Positions 33,297-41,572 are shown, numbered from the stretch's first letter. The stretch: DNA of 64,000 bases from Christensenellaceae bacterium (GCA_031261085.1 JAISKB010000004.1:174572-238571), one strand, 5' to 3'. Translations and numbers: made by a program. Notes: generated by a model not told the origin, from the sequence alone.

Positions 33297-34103
33297 TTAT
33301 ACTCTCACCGGGATTTTGAGCACTTCGCCCGGGTAAATCAGGTTGGGGTCGGTATGCGGGTTGAGCTGGAGTATCGCATCCACCGTGGTGTTAAACCGCT
33401 GCGCGATCAGCCAAAGCGTGTCGCCGGGCTGCACGGTATAGTTTATCGTACTGCCGCCGCCCATGTAGGCCGTAAGCGCCGCCCAGGTGCGCGGGCCGAT
33501 GATGCCATCCACCGTTAAGCCCTTCGCCTTTTGGAAGGCGCGCACCGCCGCCTGCGTGTTGGGGCCGAATATGCCGTCTATCGTGCCGGGGCTGAACCCT
33601 GCGCGCGCGAGCGCCGTTTGCGCCATCCGCACCTGCATGCCTTGATCGCCCCTGCGCAGCATCACCGTGCGGGCGTCGATAAAGGGCCCCAGGCCCAGCC
33701 AGGTGTTGGCATCCACCACGCCGGTTTCGGGCAGGCCCTGCGCGCGCTGGAAGGCGCGCACCGCGCTTTGCGTTTGCGTGCCAAACAGCCCATCTACATT
33801 GCCGGGGCTGAACCCTGCTTTAATCAGCGCGTTTTGCAGCCGCGTCACCGCCGCGCCTTTGCTGCCGCGCCGCAGTACTTCGGGGTCGGCCTCCTCGATA
33901 AACGGCGTGACAAAGGGCCATGTGCGCGGGCCTACCACCCCATCCTGCACCAAGCCCAGCACCCGCTGAAATTGCTTTACCGCGGTTTCGGTCTGCGCGC
34001 CGAACACGCCGTTGATGGCGCCGGGGTCATAGCCTGCGCGCGTAAGCGCCGTCTGCAGGGACTTTACGTCGCTGCCGGTATCCCCTCTCCTCAATGTTCT
34101 CAT
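33297..34103 (-). CDS. Triple peptidoglycan-binding domain and LysM protein
   Basis: 268-residue protein made only of wall-binding modules: three PG_binding_1 repeats (about 4-60, 75-130, 150-205; each with LRRGxxGxxVxxLQxAL..AGFxPGxIDGxFGxxTxxAVxxFQ) and a C-terminal LysM (about 222-266; YTVQPGDTLWLIAQRFNTTVDAILQLNP). No catalytic domain and no signal peptide. In spore formers such proteins can be spore-coat or cortex components, which would explain the missing signal; this is inferred. The ATG at 34103 follows GAGGT by 7 bases; a GTG three codons earlier is possible. Confidence 0.92.
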   Translation of the reverse strand: MRTLRRGDTGSDVKSLQTALTRAGYDPGAINGVFGAQTETAVKQFQRVLGLVQDGVVGPRTWPFVTPFIEEADPEVLRRGSKGAAVTRLQNALIKAGFSPGNVDGLFGTQTQSAVRAFQRAQGLPETGVVDANTWLGLGPFIDARTVMLRRGDQGMQVRMAQTALARAGFSPGTIDGIFGPNTQAAVRAFQKAKGLTVDGIIGPRTWAALTAYMGGGSTINYTVQPGDTLWLIAQRFNTTVDAILQLNPHTDPNLIYPGEVLKIPVRV

Positions 34104-34189
34104 ATCATACACCTCACTATTATTATTGAAACGGAGCGTTTTGCTATACTATATTCCGCCCATTCCAGCGAGGTGCGTTACCCTACATA

Positions 34190-34612
34190 TTATTTATTGA
34201 TAAGCGCCAGCCCACCCACGCACAGGCCCACGCCCAGCACCTGCCGCAGGGTAATCTTTTCGTTAAAGAACAGCGCGCCCAAAAACACGAGCGCCACCGC
34301 CAGCGCAATATTGGCCACCGTGGAGCCAGCGCTCAGGTTCCACCCCGCGCGGTACATAAATATGGTAGAAAGATCCAGCCCAATGAGTATGACCGGCAGC
34401 ACGAAGCAGGCCCAGTTGAGCAGCTTCGCGTTGGGGGCGAATTGACGATCGGAGGTGAACCAAAACAGCGCAAACGTAATCACCGCGCATACCGCATAGC
34501 TTATGGAGGCCATAAAAAACGCGTTTACCTCCCCCGGCACAGATTTAGCCATAACCTGGTATAGCACATTGGAGAGTATCAGCAATAAAATAGGCCACGC
34601 ATAATGCCACAT
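34190..34612 (-). CDS. EamA/DMT-type small membrane transporter
   Basis: 140-residue membrane protein with four or five hydrophobic helices and a single EamA-like half (ALVFLGALFFNEKITLRQVLGVGLCVGGLALI at the C-terminus is the signature end). Full DMT transporters have two such halves, so this should act as a dimer, like SMR/half-DMT proteins. The ATG at 34612 (MWHYAWPILLLILSNVLYQVM) has GAGGG 7 bases upstream. Substrate unknown. Confidence 0.85.
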   Translation of the reverse strand: MWHYAWPILLLILSNVLYQVMAKSVPGEVNAFFMASISYAVCAVITFALFWFTSDRQFAPNAKLLNWACFVLPVILIGLDLSTIFMYRAGWNLSAGSTVANIALAVALVFLGALFFNEKITLRQVLGVGLCVGGLALINK

Positions 34613-34784
34613 CGTTTTCCCTCGCACACTTTATACTATTTATTCTATAACTTATTCTACCATATTCTTCACGCCGCGTGTGAAACAAAAGCGAACCCCT
34701 TGCGTTTGGCAAAATTTAGGGTAGAATAAAGGTAGTAGCGCCTACCCGCTATATACGCCCGTATATTAGAAAGGAGCACCCCCT

Positions 34785-35318
34785 ATGCGCAAGAGCTTTA
34801 GCGCCTATTTCTTTTCGCTGTCCGTCATCTATCTTTTGCTGGGGCTGGCCATGGTGATTTGGCCCAACAGCGCGCAAAAGGTCATCTGCTTTGGCGCGGG
34901 GGGCCTGCTAACGCTTTATGGGCTGGCGCGCATGCTGATCAGCTGGTCCGACGAAGGCTTTGGTTCGCTGGGCGGGCGATACTTTAGCGGGCTGCTGTGC
35001 CTGCTGCTGGGCCTGCTGCTGCTCCTGCGCGCCGATGTGCTCCACGCGCTGCTGAGCACGCTGCTGGGGCTGGCCATTATCGCGGACAGCATCATAAAGC
35101 TGCAGGCGAGCGCCGCCTTGCGCAAAAACGGCCGCCGCGGCGCCGCGCGCAACAGCATATGCGCGCTGGTTACGCTGGCATTGGGCATAAGCCTGCTGTT
35201 CGTGCCCCTGGCCGCCGTGGTTTATGCCGGCATCTGCCTGCTTATCGACGGACTGCTAAACCTGATGGCCGCCATCGACGTGCGCAGGAATATGGACTCG
35301 CTTCATTTTGGCGGGTAG
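34785..35318 (+). CDS. DUF308/HdeD-like membrane protein
   Basis: 177-residue protein with six hydrophobic helices in three hairpins, the HdeD/DUF308 plan: SLSVIYLLLGLAMVIWPNSAQKVICFGAGGLLTLYGLARML, then LLCLLLGLLLLLRAD, LGLAIIADSIIKLQAS and LVTLALGISLLFVPLAAVVYAGICLLIDGLLNLM. The family is linked to acid or envelope stress in enterobacteria, but no such evidence exists here. AAAGGAG precedes the ATG by 8 bases. Confidence 0.88.
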   Translation: MRKSFSAYFFSLSVIYLLLGLAMVIWPNSAQKVICFGAGGLLTLYGLARMLISWSDEGFGSLGGRYFSGLLCLLLGLLLLLRADVLHALLSTLLGLAIIADSIIKLQASAALRKNGRRGAARNSICALVTLALGISLLFVPLAAVVYAGICLLIDGLLNLMAAIDVRRNMDSLHFGG

Positions 35319-35335
35319 GGAAGCCCCTGTGAGGG

Positions 35336-35370
35336 TTAAAAAGGCGCACCCTTGCGGTGCGCCCTTAATT
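35336..35370. terminator. Terminator between converging DUF308 and lipoprotein genes
   Basis: GGCGCACC / GGTGCGCC stem, with TTTTTAA on the minus strand and a weaker T-run on the plus strand. Confidence 0.82.
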
Positions 35371-35376
35371 ATAGGC

Positions 35377-35466
35377 TTAAGCGAAGCCAAGCTCCTGTGG
35401 ATCCTCGTCGGATTCTTCGAGTTCAACGTCACCGCCTAGATCCGTTTCGGGAATTGACAGACTATT
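35377..35466 (-). other. Open in-frame tail beyond the lipoprotein amber stop
   Basis: Directly after the TAG stop of the lipoprotein the same frame stays open for 29 codons to a TAA, reading NSLSIPETDLGGDVELEE and then SDEDPQELGFA. It is strongly acidic, has ordinary codon use and ends just before the terminator. It may be the surviving C-terminus of a gene displaced by the lipoprotein, or a read-through tail. Confidence 0.5.
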
Positions 35467-36048
35467 CTATTTCGTTGAGCCATCAATGCTCAGCGAAATT
35501 AAGCCGTTATATGTCTTTTCCACAATCACTTGAACTTTTGCTTTGTTTGCCCCGTGAAACCATTTCCACGAATAACTGTCTGAATAATCTTCGGTTTCGG
35601 CAAACGAGGTGTAAACCGTGCTACCTGTTGCCGATTGTATTCCGTCAGCAGTAACAGCCTTTGTTAAATCGAAAACAGTTTCGGCAAAGGATGATAATTC
35701 GTCTAAATTGCCGCTAAACTTAACGGTCACATCGCTTATACCGTTAAGGCTCTGTGCGCTGTCAACGCTCCAACCGCTCGGCAAGGATATGTCAATGCCA
35801 AAATAATCTTTTACAACGGCTTGCCAGTTGTCGGTGCTCGTGTCCTTGATGTTTACGCCACTATTCCCGCCATTGTTATTCGGCGTGGTGTCGTTATCGC
35901 CGCCCTGAGAAGTATCTCCAGTATTAGCGCTCTGGGAATTGCCGGGCTGTGCGGACGGGGTGGTGGAGCTGCCGCTACTATTGCCGCCGCAAGCGGCGAG
36001 GGAAAGCACAAGTACCAAAGCCATTGCGATTACGACCATTCTTTTCAT
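35467..36048 (-). CDS. Hypothetical lipoprotein
   Basis: I do not recognise the family. 193 residues from the ATG at 36048, which has TTTGGAGG about 9 bases upstream. Signal peptide MKRMVVIAMALVLVLSLAAC with the lipobox Cys at residue 20, then a Ser/Thr/Asn/Gly-rich low-complexity linker (about 20-65), then a compact alpha/beta domain (about 70-193; FGIDISLPSGWSVDSAQ, VQVIVEKTYNGLISLSID). The gene lies 116 bases after the lysine ABC transporter operon on the same strand, so it could be its distal gene. An open in-frame tail follows its amber stop. Confidence 0.82.
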   Translation of the reverse strand: MKRMVVIAMALVLVLSLAACGGNSSGSSTTPSAQPGNSQSANTGDTSQGGDNDTTPNNNGGNSGVNIKDTSTDNWQAVVKDYFGIDISLPSGWSVDSAQSLNGISDVTVKFSGNLDELSSFAETVFDLTKAVTADGIQSATGSTVYTSFAETEDYSDSYSWKWFHGANKAKVQVIVEKTYNGLISLSIDGSTK

Positions 36049-36164
36049 CTTGATATTCCTCCAAATCAATTTTGTTTTGTCTGTAAGCGGCAGGCGGCGC
36101 GTTATCATCTTGCCGCCTGTTATGGTGGCTTCGCTTTGTAATCGCTGTTTCCCAGCAGGCTGCT

Positions 36165-36905
36165 TTACCCGTTCAAATACCGGGCCAAAAATTCTTGCGT
36201 GCGGGCTTTTTCGGGGTGCTGGAATATCACCTCGGGCGAGCCCCGCTCGGCAATCACGCCCGCATCCATAAACACCACCTGCTTAGAAACCTCTTTGGCA
36301 AAGGCCATCTCGTGGGTAACCACCAGCATGGTAAGGCCGCTGCCCGCCAGCGTGCGCATGACCGAAAGCACCTCTCCCACCATCTCCGGGTCCAGCGCGC
36401 TGGTGGGTTCATCGAACAGCAGCGCCTCGGGGCCCATGGCTAGGGCGCGGGCAATGGCCACGCGCTGCTTTTGCCCGCCGGATATTTGGCGGGGCTTGGC
36501 GTTGATATACGGCGCCATGCCCACCTTGTCGAGGTAATCCATCGCAACGGCGCGCGCCTCGGCCTTGGGGCGCCTTAGCACATGCATCTGGCCCACCACG
36601 CAGTTTTCCAGCACCGTTAGGTTGTTGAACAGGTTGAAGGATTGAAACACCATGCCCACCTTGGCGCGGTAGGCCGATTGATTGAGGCCGCCGCCCAATA
36701 TGTTGCGGCCGTGGAACAATATTTCGCCGCCGGAGGGCCGCTCCAGCATGTTGATGCAGCGCAGCAGCGTGCTTTTGCCGCTGCCGGAAGCGCCAATGAT
36801 GCAGGTGACATCCCCCTTGTGCACCTCAAAGTCCACATCCCGCAGCACCGTGTTGGAGCCGAAGGCCTTGCTCAAATGCCGAATTTGCAGTATCTGTTCG
36901 TTCAT
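36165..36905 (-). CDS. Amino-acid (lysine) ABC transporter ATPase
   Basis: ATP-binding subunit of a polar amino-acid importer, 246 residues. Walker [13 protein letters not shown], signature [16 protein letters not shown], Walker [13 protein letters not shown] and the switch His in VVTHEM are all present; the sequence matches the GlnQ/ArtM/HisP class. It overlaps the permease by 4 bases. The lysine riboswitch ahead of the first gene of the operon indicates lysine as the substrate. Confidence 0.96.
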   Translation of the reverse strand: MNEQILQIRHLSKAFGSNTVLRDVDFEVHKGDVTCIIGASGSGKSTLLRCINMLERPSGGEILFHGRNILGGGLNQSAYRAKVGMVFQSFNLFNNLTVLENCVVGQMHVLRRPKAEARAVAMDYLDKVGMAPYINAKPRQISGGQKQRVAIARALAMGPEALLFDEPTSALDPEMVGEVLSVMRTLAGSGLTMLVVTHEMAFAKEVSKQVVFMDAGVIAERGSPEVIFQHPEKARTQEFLARYLNG

Positions 36906-37744
36906 ATTACCGCCCCCCCATCCCGAATATCTGAATTTTGCGTGCCGGCCTTGGGCTTGGAGGGGTAGCTGTACATGCCGGTCGTATGCGCCAGGGTATC
37001 CGTGGTGGCCAGGTCATAAAGCTCATAGCTGTCCGGCCCGTCCATCCGGCTTTCCCACCAGCGCAGCAGGCGGGAGCAGCCAAAGGTGAGTATAAAGTAT
37101 ATCACCATCGCAACGGTAAACGCTTCGAAATAGGTGTAATACGCGCCGGCCACGCCCTTGGTGGTATAAAACAGCTCCACCACGCCAATGACGCTGAGCA
37201 CGCAGGTATCTTTTATATTGATGATGAGGTTGTTGCCGATTTGCGGCATGATGTTGCGCAGCGCCTGCGGCAGTATGACGAACAGCATGGTTTGCACATG
37301 CGTCATCCCAATGGCCTTGGCGCCCTCGGTCTGCCCCAAATCGATGGAGAGTATGCCGCCGCGCACCGTTTCGGCCATATAGGCGCCGGTATTGATGGAC
37401 ACGATGAGCAGCGCCGCCTGCCACATGCTCATATTGATGCCAAACAGCATGGAAGCGCCATAGTATATGAACATGGCCTGCACCATCATGGGCGTGCCGC
37501 GAAATACCTCTACATATACGTTGAGCAAAAACCGCGCAACACACAGCAAAGCCCACCGCACCGGCTGATCCTTACGCTCGGAGGGGATGGTTTGCACAAT
37601 GCCCACCGCAAAGCCGATGATGCAACCTACCAGCGTGCTGACCAGCGCGATGAGCAGCGTGTTGCCCGCGCCGCGCAAAAAGCTGACGCCGTATTTTTGC
37701 AGGATATAGAATATGCGGCCCATAAAATCCGCGGGTAAAGACAT
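36902..37744 (-). CDS. Amino-acid (lysine) ABC transporter permease
   Basis: Membrane subunit of a polar amino-acid importer, 280 residues, with about five transmembrane helices. The His/Glu/Gln permease signature is [35 protein letters not shown], which contains the EAA loop for ATPase docking, and [18 protein letters not shown] follows. The C-terminus extends about 40 residues beyond the usual end. A single permease gene implies a homodimer. A GGAGG lies close to the ATG; a hairpin separates it from the binding-protein gene. Confidence 0.95.
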   Translation of the reverse strand: MSLPADFMGRIFYILQKYGVSFLRGAGNTLLIALVSTLVGCIIGFAVGIVQTIPSERKDQPVRWALLCVARFLLNVYVEVFRGTPMMVQAMFIYYGASMLFGINMSMWQAALLIVSINTGAYMAETVRGGILSIDLGQTEGAKAIGMTHVQTMLFVILPQALRNIMPQIGNNLIINIKDTCVLSVIGVVELFYTTKGVAGAYYTYFEAFTVAMVIYFILTFGCSRLLRWWESRMDGPDSYELYDLATTDTLAHTTGMYSYPSKPKAGTQNSDIRDGGAVI

Positions 37745-37763
37745 GCGCGCCTCCTAAAATCTA

Positions 37764-37787
37764 CACGGGCGCAGCACCGCGCCCGTG
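37764..37787 (-). repeat. Intercistronic hairpin between binding protein and permease
   Basis: A perfect stem CACGGGCGC / GCGCCCGTG with a 6-base loop and no T-run. Such hairpins often stabilise the upstream message or cause partial termination, giving more binding protein than permease. Confidence 0.6.
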
Positions 37788-37844
37788 CAGCAATAAAATG
37801 TTGTGTAAATAAAGTGTAAACGCAGAGGCGCTTTTACGCAAGTG

Positions 37845-38684
37845 TTATTCGCTCAGCGGCTGTACCGCAATCGCCTGATCCATCATGCGGGTAAAGTCAT
37901 CCACCGTGAGGGCGGAGAGCACGCCGTTGATGGAGCCGAGCAGGGCGTTGCCCTTTTGCAGCGAGATGCCGATGTTAATCTCCTCCGCCGAAACCTGGAA
38001 ATCGTCGCTGCCGCCCGCGAAGTTGAGCAGGGTGAAGCCGGGGTAGGCCACGCACGCGGCCATGGCGGTGGGCATATCGGTCACCACGAGGTCGCACCGG
38101 CCGCTGTCCAGCGCCACCAGCATGGCCGGGGCGGTCTCCTGCGCGGGGAGTATGTCGGCATCCTTGATTTGCGGCAGGCACACATCATACCAAACGGTAT
38201 TGATCTGCGAGGTGCAAACCGCGCCGGCCAAATCCGCCACGCCGGAGGCGGAAGCATAGGCGCTGCCGGTTTTGGCGAGGCCTACGATGGAAGCATAGTA
38301 GTAGGGGGTGGTAAAGTCCACGCTCTGCAGCCTGTCCGAGGTGATGGACTGCCCCGCAATCACGCAATCCACCGTGCCGCTCTGCACGGCGGGCACGAGG
38401 GAATCCCAATCGAGCTTTACGATCTCCAGCTGCATGCCCAGCTTGTCCGCAATGTATTGCGCCATCATCACATCGTAGCCATAGGCAAAGTCGGGGCTGT
38501 CTTTAATGGGCACGGCGCCGTTTTTGTCGTCCGGCTGCGTCCAGTTATAGGGCGCATACGCGCATTCCATCGCCACGGTCAGCACGTTGTCGGTGAGCAA
38601 GCTGGGCGCGGCGGGCTTGGCGGCACAGGCGGTTAGCAGTATGGCGCAAACGAGCGCCAGCGTCAAGAGCAGTGATTTTTTCAT
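37845..38684 (-). CDS. Lysine ABC transporter substrate-binding lipoprotein
   Basis: Extracellular solute-binding protein (family 3), 279 residues from the ATG at 38684, which has GGAGG 11 bases upstream. Signal peptide with lipobox LLTAC (Cys at residue 17). The typical family-3 segments follow: VAMECAYAPYNW, YGYDVMMAQYIADKLGMQLEIVKLDWDSLVPAVQSGTVDCVIAGQSIT, and CDLVVTDMPTAMA. First gene of the operon, controlled by a lysine riboswitch, so lysine is the predicted ligand. Confidence 0.95.
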   Translation of the reverse strand: MKKSLLLTLALVCAILLTACAAKPAAPSLLTDNVLTVAMECAYAPYNWTQPDDKNGAVPIKDSPDFAYGYDVMMAQYIADKLGMQLEIVKLDWDSLVPAVQSGTVDCVIAGQSITSDRLQSVDFTTPYYYASIVGLAKTGSAYASASGVADLAGAVCTSQINTVWYDVCLPQIKDADILPAQETAPAMLVALDSGRCDLVVTDMPTAMAACVAYPGFTLLNFAGGSDDFQVSAEEINIGISLQKGNALLGSINGVLSALTVDDFTRMMDQAIAVQPLSE

Positions 38685-38725
38685 TTTAGTTTCCTCCACA
38701 AAAGATGTTGGCGCCGCGGCGCTTT

Positions 38726-38764
38726 GTAAATCAAACAGCGGCCGGAGCATCACCCCAGCCGCTG
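38726..38764 (-). terminator. Candidate attenuator hairpin of the lysine riboswitch
   Basis: On the minus strand CAGCGGC / GCCGCTG is followed by TTTGATTT, located between the aptamer and the binding-protein gene. In the ligand-bound state it would stop transcription. The T-run is weak, so translation control is an alternative. Confidence 0.5.
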
Positions 38765-38792
38765 ATACGAACAAAAGCCCCTACCGGCATGA

Positions 38793-38993
38793 ATGATAGC
38801 GCTCCACAGCCCAGCCCGGCGGGCTTTTATGTGCCCCCGCCAAGCGCCGTGACAGTCAGCAAGATATTATCTTACCGCCCAGCAGCACCAGCCCGCTTTC
38901 GCCGCCGCCGCTTCGGCAACTGCCCCTTTGGGCTGCTTTCTTCGCCGTTGCGCGGCTCCGACAGCTTAATTTTTGCAGTTGCACCTCTACCCA
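38793..38993 (-). ncRNA. Lysine riboswitch (L box aptamer)
   Basis: On the minus strand the leader carries the L box landmarks in order: GGGTAGAGGTGC, the GGCAGTTGCCGAAGCGG segment, GGGCTGG, GACTGTCACGGC, and GGAGCGCTATC near the 3' end. These correspond to GGTAGAGGTGC, CGCCGAAGC, GCTGG, GGCTGTCA and GGAGGGCTATC of the Bacillus lysC leader. The 5' GGTAG can pair with CTATC to close P1, and GGCGGG / CCCGCC forms P5. Expected effect: expression off when lysine is plentiful. Confidence 0.9.
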
Positions 38994-39016
38994 GTCGTCA
39001 TTCAATTGTTGATATA

Positions 39017-39045
39017 CTAATACCGCCGTCGACTTTTGTCAACCG
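39017..39045 (-). promoter_or_regulatory. Sigma-A promoter of the lysine transporter operon
   Basis: On the minus strand a perfect TTGACA, a 17-base spacer and TAGTAT lie just upstream of the lysine aptamer (positions approximate within a few bases). The leader is about 330 bases. Confidence 0.82.
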
Positions 39046-39102
39046 CTTTCGCTGAATTTCCGCGTGTTTTACAGCGAAAAAGCCAAGTGAACGCGGCCCT
39101 CG

Positions 39103-39474
39103 CTACAGCAATATGTCGAATTCCACCTCGGGCAGCCTTCGCTCCAGGCGGGTGATGATGCTTTCGCCGCCGCCCGGGCCGGTGCCGCCCAAAATCATGG
39201 TGGTGATGCCGGTATCCTTCGCGTAGTTGGCCAACCCATCCTCCACACGGTCGGCGCGCAGCAGGTATAGCTCCGCCCCGGCCAGCTGCGCCGCGGTAAA
39301 CAAATATTCGATGGCCTCGCCATCCGACAGCGTGCCCATAAAGCCATGGCCGGTTTGCACGCAGTGCACAATATGCAGCTCGGCGCCGCCCTTGCTGCGC
39401 TCCATACCGCGGGCTATCAGGCGTTCGCAGGTTTTTTGGTTGGTGATGCATACCATTACTTTTTTAATCGGCAT
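39103..39474 (-). CDS. Universal stress protein family protein
   Basis: UspA-fold protein of 123 residues: the first strand KKVMVCITNQKTCERLIARGMERS, a central alpha/beta region, and the nucleotide-binding-type motif ILGGTGPGGGESIITRLE (compare G-x2-G-x9-G-S/T in ATP-binding Usps). It is smaller than the usual 140 residues and resembles the Usp domain of KdpD. Its promoter on the minus strand is TTTCAC (39573-39578), 17 bases, TATAAT (39550-39555). Function in stress is inferred from family only. Confidence 0.8.
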   Translation of the reverse strand: MPIKKVMVCITNQKTCERLIARGMERSKGGAELHIVHCVQTGHGFMGTLSDGEAIEYLFTAAQLAGAELYLLRADRVEDGLANYAKDTGITTMILGGTGPGGGESIITRLERRLPEVEFDILL

Positions 39475-39549
39475 GATATATGATGTACCCTTATGCGCCC
39501 TGCCGTTTGCTGGGCAAAGCGCGTCTCTCTCGATTTATATATTGATTTT

Positions 39550-39578
39550 ATTATACCATTGTATTTCCATGCGTGAAA
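39550..39578 (-). promoter_or_regulatory. Promoter of the Usp gene
   Basis: Minus-strand TTTCAC, 17-base spacer, TATAAT, about 75 bases before the start codon. Confidence 0.6.
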
Positions 39579-39606
39579 GCGAACGGTTTGTAACTTTTTT
39601 GCGGCG

Positions 39607-41346
39607 TCAGCTCACCCGGGCCACAATCACCGTCATATCATCGGCGCGGCCGCGCTCCGAAGCGGCGCACAGCAGCGCCTCCGCCGCGTCCTGCGCGGTG
39701 TTCGCGCCGCCCACCCTCTCCAGCATCGCGGCAAAAAGCTCCTGCCCCAGCGCATCGAGCAGGCCGTCGGTCATCAGCACCACCGTATCCCCGCGCAGCA
39801 GCGTAACCTCCTGCGCGCCCGGCGCGGCCTCCGCCAATATACCCACGGGCAGCGTTTCGGCGTGCAGCATATGCACCCGGCCCTCCCGCAAAATATAGCT
39901 GGGCGGCGCGCCCTGCTTGATAAACCGCGCGCAGGCGCTGGCCGGGTCAAAGCGCAGCACATCCAGCGTGGCATACATCTCTTGCCCGCCGCCCAGCATG
40001 AGCAGGCGGTTCACACAATCCAGCGCCTCGTTCTCCTCCACGCCCACGCTGAGCAGGTCCCCCAGCAGAGCCACGGCGGCGGCGCTTTCGCGGTGCGCCA
40101 GGCTGCCCGTGCCCATGCCATCCGAAAGCAGCAGCAGCTGCCCGCCGCCGCATTCCCGCATGGCCATGCTGTCGCCGGTTTGCGGGCTGTTTTGCTTGGG
40201 GTAAGCCGCCGCGCCCAGCGATAACTCATAGCAGGGCTGGGCTGGTTCCAGCGGCTCCGCCATGCGCTCCATCGCGCCGCACATGCTTCGGAGCTGACGG
40301 CCTGCAAACAATTCGGCCTCGCTGCCCCCCGCGCCCTCCAGCAGCTCGGATACCCTTTCCAGCACGCTGGCGGCCTCCCGCACGCGGCGGCGCGTTTCGT
40401 TGAGCCTGCGCTCGGCCGCCATATTCTTTCGCGGGAGTGCGCTGCGGCGAAGCCGCCGGAGCAGCGCGGGCGGCATGGCCAGGTATAGCCCCGCGCCCAA
40501 CGCCGCCTGCAGCAAAAACACCTTGCCGCCTTCAATGTAGAACGCGCCCAGCAGCGCCATGCCCAAAAAACCGGCCATCACGGCGCCCCGGCCCTGCTTG
40601 CAGGCTATAGCCCCGCCCAGCGTGCACAGCGCCAGGCTGCCCACAAAAACCAGCTGCGCCCCGCCCAGCACCACGCCCACCCCCAGCAGCGCCGCCGCCG
40701 CCACGGCATCGATGCCCAATGCGCCCGCCGCGCATAGGGCCGCATACGCGGCGATGCACCCGCCCAGCGTCACACCGCGAAAGCCCAGCCGCATGCCCGC
40801 CATGGCCAGCATGGCGCACAGCGCGCACAGGGCCGCCAACGCATCGCCGCTTAATAGCCTGCGGCGCAGCAGCGCCGTAAGGCCGAGCGCCGCCTTTTCT
40901 ACCACCAGCGCGCCAAACACCGCAAGGGATAGCTGCGAAAGCCCCAGCAGGCAGCTTTGCGCATCCCACAAAAAGAAAAGCGGCAGCGTGAGCAGGTGCC
41001 CGGCGGCCAGCAACAGCAGCTTATCCACCCTTTTGGCGTTGCCCGCAACGCCCAGCCACAGCAGGCCCAGCCCGCCATACAGGGCAACGGCGCAGGCCGC
41101 GCCATGCTGCCTTGTGAGCAGCGCGGCAGCCAAGTTCCCCAGCAGGGCGGGCCAGGGCGCATAGCCCGCCATCCATACGCCCGCCGCCGCCGCGCCCGCA
41201 AACGGCGCGATGCCGCCCCCGCTCAAGCCCAGCAGCAGGCCCGCGCCAAAGCAGGCGTACCCGCTCGCGCCCAGGGTGCGCAAGCCATATACCAGCGGCG
41301 CTATGCCGCTCAATTTTTGTTTGATAGCCGCCGCCACCCGCGCCAA
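39607..41346 (-). CDS. spoIIE: SpoIIE-like PP2C phosphatase
   Basis: Membrane serine phosphatase of 579 residues. The first half (about 15-300) holds roughly ten hydrophobic helices, then a short helical linker (about 305-375), then a PP2C/SpoIIE domain (about 375-578) with SDGMGTGSLAHRESAAAV and MTDGLLDAL carrying the metal-binding Asp residues. SpoIIE dephosphorylates SpoIIAA to activate sigma-F in the forespore. It is shorter than the roughly 830-residue Bacillus protein, mainly in the middle region. The TTG start at 41346 has GGGGAGGG 8 bases upstream. A Spo0A-box-like TGTCGAA lies upstream. Confidence 0.88.
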   Translation of the reverse strand: MARVAAAIKQKLSGIAPLVYGLRTLGASGYACFGAGLLLGLSGGGIAPFAGAAAAGVWMAGYAPWPALLGNLAAALLTRQHGAACAVALYGGLGLLWLGVAGNAKRVDKLLLLAAGHLLTLPLFFLWDAQSCLLGLSQLSLAVFGALVVEKAALGLTALLRRRLLSGDALAALCALCAMLAMAGMRLGFRGVTLGGCIAAYAALCAAGALGIDAVAAAALLGVGVVLGGAQLVFVGSLALCTLGGAIACKQGRGAVMAGFLGMALLGAFYIEGGKVFLLQAALGAGLYLAMPPALLRRLRRSALPRKNMAAERRLNETRRRVREAASVLERVSELLEGAGGSEAELFAGRQLRSMCGAMERMAEPLEPAQPCYELSLGAAAYPKQNSPQTGDSMAMRECGGGQLLLLSDGMGTGSLAHRESAAAVALLGDLLSVGVEENEALDCVNRLLMLGGGQEMYATLDVLRFDPASACARFIKQGAPPSYILREGRVHMLHAETLPVGILAEAAPGAQEVTLLRGDTVVLMTDGLLDALGQELFAAMLERVGGANTAQDAAEALLCAASERGRADDMTVIVARVS

Positions 41347-41506
41347 AGCTCGTCCCTCCCCTGAAGTGGATTTTGGATACGCCCGGCATATGACGCCGTA
41401 TACATCGGTATCCCCTGCTTATGGTAAAACAACCCCCGCGCAAATAATGTGGTACGCGGGGCGCGCGCCCTGTCGAACCGCGCGGAAAAAGCGGTTTGCC
41501 GCAAGA

Positions 41507-41535
41507 TTGCATAAACCGCGCGGATATGCTATGCT
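41507..41535 (+). promoter_or_regulatory. Promoter of tyrS
   Basis: TTGCAT (41507-41512) and TATGCT (41530-41535) with a 17-base spacer, about 37 bases before the tyrS start. The leader is too short for a T-box. Upstream, 41471-41477 reads TGTCGAA, a match to the core of the Spo0A box, between the divergent spoIIE and tyrS genes. Confidence 0.65.
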
Positions 41536-41572
41536 TATTGGGTATGAATATGCCTTAAAGGAGTACGATACC

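Noticed and set aside
41347..41572. Possible T-box leader of tyrS, suggested by a TGGTACGCGG string near 41450.
   Set aside because: The best promoter (TTGCAT-17-TATGCT) lies downstream of that string and leaves about 30 bases of leader. No specifier stem or antiterminator pair was found.
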